Shown piece by piece: positions 16,752-28,700 of a stretch of 64,000 bases of DNA. The notes beneath the pieces are model-generated. The model saw only the letters and a program-made list of their open reading frames with translations, was not told where the DNA came from and did no database searches. Origin of the DNA: Perca fluviatilis. Taxonomy: Eukaryota > Chordata > Actinopteri > Perciformes > Percidae. Location of the stretch: NCBI RefSeq assembly GCF_010015445.1, contig NC_053119.1:28505383-28569382 (forward strand). The letters run 5' to 3'. Position 1 is the stretch's first letter; every line of letters begins with the position of its first letter. The position numbers and the translations under genes were made by a program.

Positions 16752-19700
16752 TGTTGAGTGTTATCGTGAGAACGTGCTGTACTATCGCGAGAACGTCACA
16801 CCAGCTAAAAAAAAAAAAAAAAAGGTTGGGTTTAGGAAAAGAACATTGGGAAAGGCTTTAGTAACACACAAAAAAAAAAGACAAAAACACGAGAAAAAAA
16901 CCCGACAAAACACGACGGTGACCAACGTCACACGCTTAGGAAAACAATAAACGGTTGGGTTTAGGAAAGAAACAATGGGGAAGGCTTGAAAAAATAGTTA
17001 ACAAGCAATATTGAAGCAATATTGTGGAAAGGGTTGAGGTGCCTTTGGAGGGCATTTGTTTTAAAAGGTGCGCAATTTCATTTTTTTCTCAAATCATAGG
17101 CATCTCTCCTCGATCTGCTAGCTGCCTGCCCCCCGAATACACGGTGAGAAAGCCCGGTCTCGAGAGACAACACAGGGGTCGTAAACGTCAAAAACAAAAC
17201 ACTAGGGGCACAGGATAGGCACCAAAATACAACAAACACGTTCCAGCCAATCACCGACGAGATGGCTGGGGGTTAGTGAGAGTCAGTCAGTCGTGACAGT
17301 TACAGAAACATGAGGGAAGGGGCGAGCTTGCTCCGTTTTGTTTTGAATTTACTTGGAGCGTCAACAGAAGGGACGTCATGCAGGAATGCATAGTGCACCT
17401 TTAAGGCGAGTTTACACCAAAAGTTTCACAACAATACGAGTTTACACTTTAAACTACTTCGAAAAACGGCGGTCTGCAACATTAAAACCTGCCAGTTTAC
17501 GCCACTGCGACTGGACGAGACGGTGGATCGTAACTCTTCTTCTCTTTAGCGTTTCTTTGGGCAGCATTGCGTGGTGCAGCTCCGTGCTGCCTTCATGGGA
17601 ACGGGACGTCAGAGTATCATCTTATATAAACTCCGTACTACCGCGTTATGAAGCGGTCTTGTCGTCCATATTAAACGTTAACATAATTTATCTTAAAAAG
17701 TCTATGAACATAGCTGTTGACCATTTTTTACATTCAATGATATGATTTTTGAGGATTTTTGATAACAATAGTACCAATAATAGGCCTAAAAACAATAATA
17801 ATTAATTTATCATTAATATTAATCATTAATATTCAGGGCAATTTGCCTACATCTTATTTGATGGGGGGGCGGTAAGGGACCTGGATAATGGATGGGGGGC
17901 TGGTCCCAAAAAGGTTGAGAACCACTGGACTAGAGGAATAAAAACAAATAAGAAAGAGGATAATGAAAAAATTAAATAAAAAATAAAAAAATCATAGTCA
18001 TACTGGAGATGCTTCTACATACAACTCTATTCAGTAATTAGTTTCTTCCCTTTATAAAAAAAAAAAAAAAAAAACCTTGTGGTCTGACGGGCTAGGCACT
18101 GATGTGTCCGTTAGGAGCCTTAAGCCTAGCGGATATAACAGACAAACAGACCTTGGCTAGTCTTTCGCCCACTTCTTTCTGAACTTGTCTCTCCATCTCC
18201 TTGTCCGTTTTGTTTCCCAAGAGCATGACCGGGATGTCCTCGCCGGCTCCCTCCTGTCAAAGAAGGAAAATCAAAAATCATACAGACTCAAAGAAACCGA
18301 TCTTCAAAGAGTCCTTTGCAGTTCAAAGACCACCAGCTTCCCGGTTGCTATTGGCTCCCCAGTGGGGAAACCAGCCAGTGGTGTATAGAAGCGTCGCTGA
18401 AAAACAAATTCAGCAACTGACTTTTATTTGTCCTATAGCTTCTACATCATTACACTGTGAAATATGTATTCAACATTTACCCCAACTGCTGTAGGGAATC
18501 CGAATTAGAGCAACACCCAAAACATAGTAAAATGAGTAAAACCCAAACATTTGTTCGGTGGTATTTTCTGTGAAGAATGTAGGGTGACTGTTACGGTCTC
18601 ACCTTTACACTTGTCAGCCACTGTCTGACAGCAGTGAAGCTCTGCTCGGCTGTGATGTCATACATCACGGCCACGCCGTCAGCCTTGCGAAAGAATTGCT
18701 TGGTGATGCTCCGATATCTGCAGGAGGAGAAGGGGAAGTAGACGAAAGGAGGAAGTGATGTGTGTGTTTTAACTAGTACTGGCTCAAAAATCCCTGGCTA
18801 ACCCTGCATTTTCACAAGTTGCTAAAAAGAGAACTTGCTGAGGTGCATAACGTTCAAACATGTATTTCAACTTTCAAAAGGAAACTATTGATTCAATGGG
18901 ACTTCTTAGAATTCAAATGCACTCTGAAAGAAAGCAGTGGTACACAGTAACCTTATCAAAGTGCCACAGCTGAAGCTGAAGTATTGTTGCAGTACTTTAT
19001 AGAAACCCCTGAAAACGTGATTTGTGAAATTTTGGGGGGTCTCTAAAAATACTGACAATTGTGTCATTTTGACGTGCAGTTTCAGTTTTGTGTAATGTGA
19101 TCATCGTGGATTATTATGTGTAAAACTGCAAAAATATCATTCATTCATGCATGACGGCGATTTAAACCTAATTCACTTCAATAAAAATAAAAATACATGC
19201 CATTCTTGTCATGAGCATCAAGGTGTGGCGGCGTTGCGGTGCAAATTCAACTCATGTTTAGTACATATTAACTCAAAGATTCGTAGAAAAAATATAAACG
19301 TTGGAGGCCATTATTCGGCGCGCAAAGTCCTTGAAATCCATTCTGCAGTTAGCATCATATAGCCATGGCAAAAAGAAAACAAGGCAGTTTAATTAATTTT
19401 GGTTTTACTAAGAAATTGTGTAGCGATGACGTTAATAGCACGACCGATTCACCTGCTGCAAGCCCTGTTGGCACGCCACCCACCGGGGTGACAACGCAAG
19501 AAGAAGCTGAAGAAATAATGTCCTCTCTGGCTGAAGATGATCCTAACCCCTCTCGCTCCTCTCTCTCCCGTTAAATTGGAACAGCCAACAATGGAGAGAC
19601 TGGAAGAGCCCATATACATACATGGCTGTTTGTTAAGGATAGAAGGGGTGCGTCGCTACGGTCTAATTGAACGGAGGAATGATGGTATTCTTCGGTAGCC

Positions 19701-22700
19701 TGAGTAACTTTAACTGTTGTTCATGTGAAATCTCAAAGACGCTTTGCTTTGTTTATAGACTATTTGTGGCTGGCTGTTTGCGGTTTGACCTATCTTCTCC
19801 TGTCGATAAAGTATGATAGGGTAAATCCTGTAGTGCATACACTTGTAGCCGTTATGTATCTTTGTAATTAGTCATTGTAAGTCACAAGCGCACGACCCCC
19901 CCGTGGAAAAAAAAGTGGGCTCCCCCGAAGGCCACGGTATAGTTCGAACACTGAACGTTTCCAATGTGATGAGGTCTTTTCCCCCAGTGTTGCCTCACCT
20001 CTCCTGTCCTGCTGTATCCCACAACTGCAGTGCCACCTGGCTGTTGTCCACAGCTATTGTCTTTACACTGTAATCTATACCTGCACATAAACACACACAC
20101 ACACAAGAAAATGTTAGTCAGCACATTTGATTATTATTGTTAACTGTATACTGTTCCAACAGCACAGAACAAATGACTGTATACATACGTACTGATATGC
20201 AAATCTATACACTGACCTGAAAGGTAGCACATTTACACGTGATGTTTATATTAGGGAGAAAAAAAAAATGCTCAGAATGGAAGAAACTGATTGATCATGA
20301 ATAGTAAAATTGGACTTTATTTATTTGAGAAAAAGCCATTTTATTGATCAATACAACAGCCACTGTGTTACTCTTAAACCATTCAAATACATATATTCTA
20401 CATAGGCAAAACCAAATCTGTCTATATACAGTCTGTTAACCTGGCCTTTCTTTGCTGACACTGCTGTACTTAACATTTTTATCCAGTCCAAGCAAACACG
20501 TACAGGTCAACCACAAACAGGGCTGGGTGCATTTTGTTGCCTTTGCCCAAAGGAACTAACAAGGGTGTGTTTGCACTACACTGTACGTACCCACAGTGGC
20601 AGAAGTGCCAGAATGGAAGCTGTCGTCACAAAATCGCTTAAGGAGGGAGGTCTTTCCTACGCTGGAGTTCCCCACCAGGACGATCTTGAAGAAGCGGTCT
20701 GGCGGCGACGGACCACCTTCCTCCTGAAGAAACAAGATATGTTACAGTATATAAAAAAATATTAAAAGGATAATTATGGGATCTCGCTGTAAACAATTAG
20801 TTAAGTGGCTGACTCGTATAATGATCCCACGTAACTGATAAATTGAACAAACGTCTCCTTCCTAAATCCTTACAGTAATTGCATTCATGTATTCCTTAGT
20901 CTCGCATTGTCAGACCCAGGCCCGTATTAAGACAATGTGGTGCCCCTGGGCACTATACCTCAAAAGGCTTTCCCCCTGCCCAAAATATCAGACATAATCA
21001 AGGGGATTTCTCAAATATTAATTAACTTATCCAACTACATACAGTACAGGCCAAAAGTTCGGACACACCTTCTCATTCAAATGAGTTTCCTTTTTATTTT
21101 CATGACTATTTACATTGTAGATTCTCACTGAAGGCATCAAAACTATGAATGAACACATATGGAATTATGTACTTAACAAAAAAGTGTGAAATAACTGAAA
21201 ACATGTCTTATATTTTAGATTCTTCAAAGTAGCCACCCTTTGCTTTTTTATTAATAAGGGAAAAAATTCCACTAATTAACCCTGACAAGGCACACCTGTG
21301 AAGTGAAAACCATTTCAGGTGACTACCTCATGAAGCTCATTGAGAGAACACCAAGGGTTTGCAGAGTTATCAAAAAAAGCAAAGGGTGGCTACTTTGAAG
21401 ACTGTGGAAGCATAGCGTGCGCTATTACCGAACTCGCATAAACGGACGCAGCGCAAACTGCGCTAGTGTTAGTAAATCTAGCCCAGTATGTTTATATGGT
21501 CGGAATTAAACAACACAGACGGTGCGTTCACTCGCAGCTGCCGTTGTCGGAATTAAACAACAAAGACGGTGCATTCACTTAAAACAGGTAGCCTCGTGGT
21601 GCATTCACAGTATTTGTAAAATACCCTTTTCCCATCTGGGGTTCAACAGCAATTTACTGGTGAAATAAGTTATTGTTATTGTTATAGTTATTACATTATT
21701 ATTAAATCTTTAATTTTGACCATGGCCTTAGCAATAAACAAGTACTGACTGTTGTTTACTACCCTATTTTTTTCTTCTTCTTCTTTTTTTTTTTTTACTT
21801 TATTGAAAAGTACCGGTTCAGGCACCGGCACCGTTTTAAAAGTATCGATTTAGCACCGGAATCGAAAAAAAAAAAAACGATACCCAACCCTAAGTGAGAC
21901 TATCATTTTTTTCTAACATTTAAAATTTTACATTCATCATTATGATAATATATTAGAGATAATTAAACAGATATTAAACTGGCCACTTTTGATTATCGTT
22001 AAACCCCCCATCCCCCAAATGATACATTTTGCAAATACTTGTGGACCAACTCAACTCTGACAGATTGAGGAGGGGAATGATAGTGGTCATGTTATATTGA
22101 TTTATTTATTATTTATTATTATTGTGAAATTAGTGTTCATAAACGAGTAATGTATGGTCTTTCAACAATTTCAATAATATAACAATTTACAGAAAATATT
22201 GTTAAAACTTGTGTCCTGTGGGGCCCCCCCCACTGGTTGTGAATGGTTGGTGCCCCTGGGGACTGGACCAAGTGCCCTTATGGATAATCTGGGCGTGGTC
22301 AGACCTTCCTCCACAGCCATGCGGAGGAGGGTCTGGCTAGTCCACACAGCATTCCGGGGTGGGAGGAAAAACGTGCTCTGGTTTATTGGCATTTCTTTAA
22401 ACCAATCACAATTGTCATGGGCGGCGCTAAACTCCCGACGCAATAACGCTGCCTCTGGAAAATAGCCTCAGGAAGGAACTTGTTTTGGTGGAACGTGTAC
22501 GTTCCAAAGTTGTTTTAGTCGTGCGACAGAAAACTCAGATTGGACAGACAGTCTAGCTAGCTGTCTGGATTTACCCTGCAGAGATCTGGGGAGCAGTTAA
22601 CCATAGTCCTCATAAATCCAGAGTTTCGAAAGCAGAAGGGAACGGACATCTGGCAATCCCCTAAATGAATCGTTGTCGATATAGACTCTGTATTCCTTAA

Positions 22701-25700
22701 AAAGGTCCCATTGCGTGACTATTTCTCTTTATGAGATTTTTTAACATTAATATGCCCCCAGCCTGCCTATTGTCCCCCAGTGGCTAGAAATGGCGATAGG
22801 TGTAAACCGAGCCCTGGGTATCCTGCTCTGCCTTTGAGAAAATGAAAGCTCAGATGGCCCGATCTGGAATCTTCTCCTTATGAGGTCATAAGGAGCAAGA
22901 TTACCTCCCCTTTCTCTGCTTTGCCCACCCAGAGAATTTGGTCCACCCATGAGAGAGAGACATCATGGCTTTCAAACAAGCCCCCTCCCCCCCACCCCCT
23001 CTCCTCCTCAATAGCTCCAGACACAGAAATGGCACATACTAAGGAAAGCTCATTGTGGGACTGGCTCTAGTGGCTGTAATTCTGCACCAAGGCTGAATTT
23101 TGGGAAAAAGACTTCAGATACAGTATTAGGGGACCACTAAGGTCTATATAAAAGCATCCAAAGAGCACTATGTCATGGGACCTTTAAATGCTGATCACAT
23201 AGTTAAAAGGTTAGTCTTTGTCAGGCTTTCTTTAGATACAGTATATAACTGGATGTGCTTACATGTATGCTGGTCTCCTTGCCAACAGGCTGAACCCTCG
23301 GAGATGTGGGGGTTTCCCTTTTCTCCACATCTCCCTTCGACTTCTGCTGCTGGGCAGAAGACGCACACAGGCAAATATCGCTCATCACCAAGTCTATATC
23401 CTCCTCATTGTCGGAGGAATCCTCTCCTTCACTACACTCCTGCAGTGGGCTTTGGGACTGGCAGTCGTTCTGGAGCAAGTGTGGGAGGTGGTCCTCCTCA
23501 ATGGAGATGATCCTCTGGAGGTGCCCTCTGGTTTCCGCCAGGCTAAAGGGCTGGCCTGAGCCATTGGCTAGGTTGTGTCTCACAGAGCTGGGGGTCAGCT
23601 CCTCCTCATCCTCACTGGTGATACAAAGTACCATTATAGCCCACACTACAGTGCTAATGGAAACAACACAGATCCAACACAGGAACAGAACATCTACTGC
23701 ACAAACTGTGGCAAAGTCTAATGACGTGTGAATGGGTCACTTGGTGATGGTTTACCTTCTGAAGACATTTGGGTTGGCGCGTTTCACAACATTGACCAAA
23801 GGCCTCTGCTTCAAATGTGCTGTTGTCTTAGAATTCTTTGGATTCTGCAGAAAGGAAGATTTTTTTATTCATATTGCAGCATGAGATTCAGTGTTCCATC
23901 TAACTTTTGGGGCGGCAATTCCGGGCTTCTGGTTGTCACTTACATCCCGTTTTCTATTTCTCTAATCTTTTATAAGAAGACATATGAAGAGGGGACACGG
24001 ACATTTAAACAATAGTGCATTAATCCCGCTATAATAAACAGTGCATACCTGATTGCATATGTCCTTTTCATCTCGTAAGTGTTTGTTCATTTCCCTGGAT
24101 ACAACAAAGAAATAAAGAGAACGTGAGAACCTGAAGTCTATTCATAAGATTGAAATTTTACACAAGTTTTAATATTGTGTACCTGGCTGAAGCCATTATT
24201 AGTTTGAACGCCTAGCCTCGTTTGTTTTGTAAATTGACAAATTAATAAATAAATGATTTCAAATCATTAGGTCAAATTTTTGTCTAGGGTGGGGCCAGAA
24301 CAGCTGCTCCTCTAGATCCATACCTCAGAAGGTCCAGTTGTTTGAGGAGGCTGGCTCGCTCTCGCTGCAGTCCCTCGGTCAGTCTGTATATTTCACTGTG
24401 TTGGACAACAATGCATCCTTTATTACAAATACTTTATGACCAAACATACACAGTATGCGCTGTGGTTACACTTTTATTAAAAAAAAAAAAAATATGACCC
24501 AGCGCAAAGAAAGGCAAAATGAGTTTGACTAGAGTGAGTGTATATGGCACAGACACCGTGTCTTTTGTTGTTTACTTTCTATAAGATACAGTATCACAGC
24601 ATTTGAAACATAAGACTTTATGACAGACAATTTTGTAATTGCGAAGGAAATTTAGGATTTAAATAGAATTCATTTAATTTAAATAGATTTAATAGAATGT
24701 AGATGCGCAGTATATAAGAATAAACATTAGTGGAATCAGCTTAATAATCAAGATACACGAAAATAATTGTGGGTCAAAGCAACTCGACTGCCATTATTGC
24801 TATGTCTGTCAGCATCTATTTGTGGAATGTATGGAGAGTTAACAACTATCAAAGTCAAATTCCTTGTGTATGCAAGTATACTTCGCCAATAAAAACTGAT
24901 TCTGATTCTGTTTGATGAAAGCATAGAGATCCAAATTTGTGAAAGTCGGTTGGTATACAGGCTGGTTAGTACAGGCTTACAAATATGTGTTCATTGACAG
25001 ACTAAATTGAAGTCTACATCACGTCGGCGTGTTTTACTGCCTCTCCATTTGTCTGTAGCAAAAACAATGTGATTGCATAGAGTAAGAAGAGCTACCACTC
25101 ACATCTCCTTCTCCTCGTGAAGCTGTGTGGCCTGCTCCTGCAGCAGACTCAGCTGGTCCTGGGCCAAGGCCAGCTCCTGGCTGGTGTGGTCCAGCTCCCG
25201 CGCCAACTCCTCATTCGTGTGCTTCAGCTTCACGTTCTCCACCTTGGCCACGTGTTGTTCACTTTGAAGCTCCTGGCACTGATGCTCCAACTGGAGTCCA
25301 AAAAAAAAAAAGAAACTCGTAAAGATACTTTGGGATTTCCTAGGTTCAGATCAGGGGTCTTCCAATGTTTTTTAGGCCAAGGACCCCTAACCTGAAAGAG
25401 AGATGAGCAGGGACCCCCCTACATACAGTATATTGTATACAAATAAGTTGCATAATAAACTGGGCCTAAAATAACATGTAGGGTGGCCTAAAGCCTACAC
25501 ACCCCCTTATTTGGGGCCCTACAATACTAAGCTATTAAAACAATAATTATTTACATGTTCATATATCATCATGTTTTAATGTCAAACACAGGGAATCCAT
25601 AAGCTCAACTGATGGCTACCATAGTGGCTACCTTACAGGCCAGTAACTGTATCATCAATGTTATTGAGGTTGTTGTTTTTGAGGAATAGGCCAATTTATC

Positions 25701-28700
25701 TTTGCTAACAATATGTATTCATGTTAATATTTATTTAGACATTTACTTTTTTTTTTGGGGGCGTTCAAAAAAGTATTAAACAATAATTTGCTGCCCCCGT
25801 GCAATGACTGAGGACCCCCCAGGGTTTGTAGACCCCCCGTTGAAGATCACTGGTTTAGATCAAATGTGTGTCGGGTTGCTTCCCACAAGGATTGGTCCAT
25901 TTATTGAGGCAGTACTGACCTTTCATTAAACGTTACTGAACCACGTGTCCCTCTCTGATCACATCAACATAACTACAAACAAACAAACAAACAAACAAAC
26001 AAACAATCTCTAACACTACATTTAGGAAGATAAAAATGTCTGACTTTAGCGACTCCTAGTGGTGCACATTTACACAATCTAGTCTTTAGCTCCAAACATG
26101 CATGGCTATTAAATGTACGGTAGTCTTGTTTTGCCAGACCTTCCTCCACAGCGCTGCGGAGGAGGGTCTGGCTAGTCCACACAGCATTCCGGGATGGGAG
26201 AAAAACGTGCTCTGCCTTATTGGCATTTCTTTAAACCAATCACAATCGTCCGCACGGAGTAGCCGCAAAATAGCCTCGGGAAGGAACTTGTTTTGGTGGA
26301 ACGTGTACGTTCTAGGGCTGGGCGATATGGAGAAAATCAAATATCATGATATTTTTGACCAAATACCTCGATATCGATACCGCAATGATATTGTAGTGTT
26401 GACTATTGGTGCTTTCACAACATATTTACACAATGAGATTTTTGATAAATAATCATCAGTAATGTGGATATAATGACTAAGTGGGTAAAGGCAAATAATA
26501 GAACAGTTACAACAGTCTGGTAAGTTCAGAAAATGACATCACTTTACTGTAATGCAGCCTTTAAAACCAGGAAAAGACAACACTTACCATATTACAATAT
26601 CACGATATCCAAAATCTAAGTCTCTATCTAGTCTCATATGACGATATCTATATAATATTGATATATTGCCCAGCTCTAGTACGTTCAAAAGTTGTTTTAG
26701 TCGTGCAACAGAAAACTCAGATTGGACAGATAGTCTAGCTAGCTGTCTGGATTTACCCTGCAGAGATCTGAGGAGCAGTTAACCATAGTCCTCATAAATC
26801 CACCAGAGTTTAAAATTACAACACAAAGAAAGCGGAAGGTAACGGACATCAGGTCTCTCTCTCGCTCTCTCTCTCTCTTAATACTTATTATGTCTTATAT
26901 TGTGGCAGGAGAAGACCTATTTAGCTGCTAGCCATGCCGTGTTTTTATCTTCCCCTAATAAAAAAGGAAGCCTTTTGTCCTTGATAGGTAGTGAAGCCTG
27001 GTATATATTTATATGTATATTAACAGATTTCAGTTAAAATACAAAATTTAGCTTGGATATTAAAGTTATTCTAAGAGAACTTATGCTGTAAATTGCAGAA
27101 GCAAGCAAAATTGTATGGCAAAAATATAGTGGTCAAACTCCCGGCTGTTATGTTATACATCCATGGTGACAAGGCATATATTGAAAGATCAATTTGGGGA
27201 TTTTATTAATCTATCGATTTTAATTGGAGAATTGATTATTTTAACCCATAAGATTAATAATTTGACACAGAATTTTGATTTGAAAAAAAAAATGGTCCTC
27301 CAGAGTCTATGATCTGAACTGCTCCTAGCAACGGTCTGTTATTCAGAAATAACAGTGTTCAGAAATAACAGACCGTAGAATGAGTACTCAACAGAGCTGT
27401 GTAATAAAAGGAGGTTCTGACAACCTGTACCTTTCTGTTCTTTACATGAGACTGCACTACCTAACAGGCACAGTCATACTGTAGTCTGGGGAATAAACTA
27501 AGTCATCCACTTAGCAAAACTCCGTATCACTAAACACTTCACATTCTCATGAACATTATGTACTCGACAAATTGTACAATATCTCTTGCGTGTTTGAACA
27601 TGTGAAAACAAATGTATGTTTGGGGCACAGAGACCTATAACTGTGTTGTGTGATGATAGCTGAATGTGTGCGTTTATGGTAGAGTGGCACTAAATAACTT
27701 TATTAGCTCCTTTACAGCATTCTGTTCCTCTGTCATTTTTGTTTAAGGTGTCTCCCATGTGTTGCTGCTCAGACAGCTGAATTTCCCTATGGGATAACTG
27801 AAGTGACAAAGTGCGTGTATGAAGGGTTTCTCAGAGACAGTGGCTACTGCAGTGCACTTTCCCGCACTTTCACTCACCCTTCTCTGCTTCTGAAAGAGCT
27901 GATCCAGCTCTTTCTCCTTAGTGGACAGCTGCAGCTCCAGGTCTTGACTGCGAGACAGAAAGCGCGCGTAGTCCTTTAGTGCGGCGATAGAAGAGGAAAG
28001 GCAGGAAGACAAAGTGCAAGGTGATGAGGAGGAAGAAGAAGATGTACAGTATGTGATCGATTTCGCAACAAAAGAAAATACACTTGTTTGACTGTATCAC
28101 TAATAGGTTTGTACCTGCAGCACAATCCTGTCTTTTTCAGTTTTTATTTGCTGCTCCATTTCCACATAAAGGCGCTGGATCTCATCATCGTGTGTTGCTG
28201 CTTTCCTGTATGGATCAAATTCAGATGCGATGATGTGCCATGTACGGTGTGTACCTCACACAGTGTGTGTGAAACAGCCACCCAGAACACAATTTTAACT
28301 CAAAGTATGGTATGAAAAAAGTCTACCCCCACCCGCCGCTGACCTTTCGAGAGCGCTCTCCATCGCCCTCTTCTCCTGGTTGGCCTCTATGATCTGGGAA
28401 GTCACTCTGGCCAGGAAGTCCTCAAAATTGGATAAAAGGTGAGGCTCATCTCGCCGCACCTGGGCCCATAAACTGCGCACCTCAGCAGCACTGGACAGAA
28501 TGAAGAAAGCACTGTCAATTTCTTAAAATGACATTTGCAGTCTTTGTCGTGAGGTTTCACAAGAACTGCACTATTCTTTTTTTAGAAGATAAATAGGAGG
28601 GAAAAAAATGTCAAGGACATGGGGGTGGAAATTCTAGCACAGCAACACATAAACATGCATAGAGGCAGCAACTCAGGTACCAGATCATTGTGGGGGTTTT

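Larger units (their letters stand above)
20917..22297. mobile_element. hAT-like element inserted into TAGTCT copy 1
   Basis: Ends CAGGCCCGTATTA and TAATCTGGGCGTG are imperfectly inverted. An exact 8-bp duplication, GTCAGACC, lies at 20909-20916 and 22298-22305, inside the host repeat. Parts of other elements sit within it. Confidence 0.85.
20897..22688 (+). mobile_element. TAGTCT family copy 1 (interrupted)
   Basis: The element starts TAGTCTCGCATTGTCAGACC and ends near GATATAGACTC. It is flanked by an exact 9-bp duplication, TGTATTCCT, at 20888-20896 and 22689-22697. The family body resumes at 22298 after a hAT insertion; its words include AGGAGGGTCTGGCTAGTCC, TTTAAACCAATCACAATTG and TTACCCTGCAGAGATCTGG. 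Four more copies are in this window. Nine-bp duplications are typical of Mutator-like elements, but no transposase is present. Confidence 0.85.

Noticed and set aside
16824..16988. CRISPR-like array
   Set aside because: Only two imperfect units with no regular spacers, in a vertebrate genome.
19920..19950. tRNA B-box-like AGTTCGAAC
   Set aside because: No matching A-box or cloverleaf around it. I found no tRNA gene in the window.
22171..22465. Frames around 22.2-22.5 kb, 26.0-26.5 kb and 63.1-63.5 kb that resemble each other
   Set aside because: They resemble each other because they cross copies of the same TAGTCT transposon, which is non-coding.
23175..23731. Three plus-strand frames up to 141 codons opposite CRACR2A exon 11
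   Set aside because: They lie antisense to a well-supported coding exon and show no domain.
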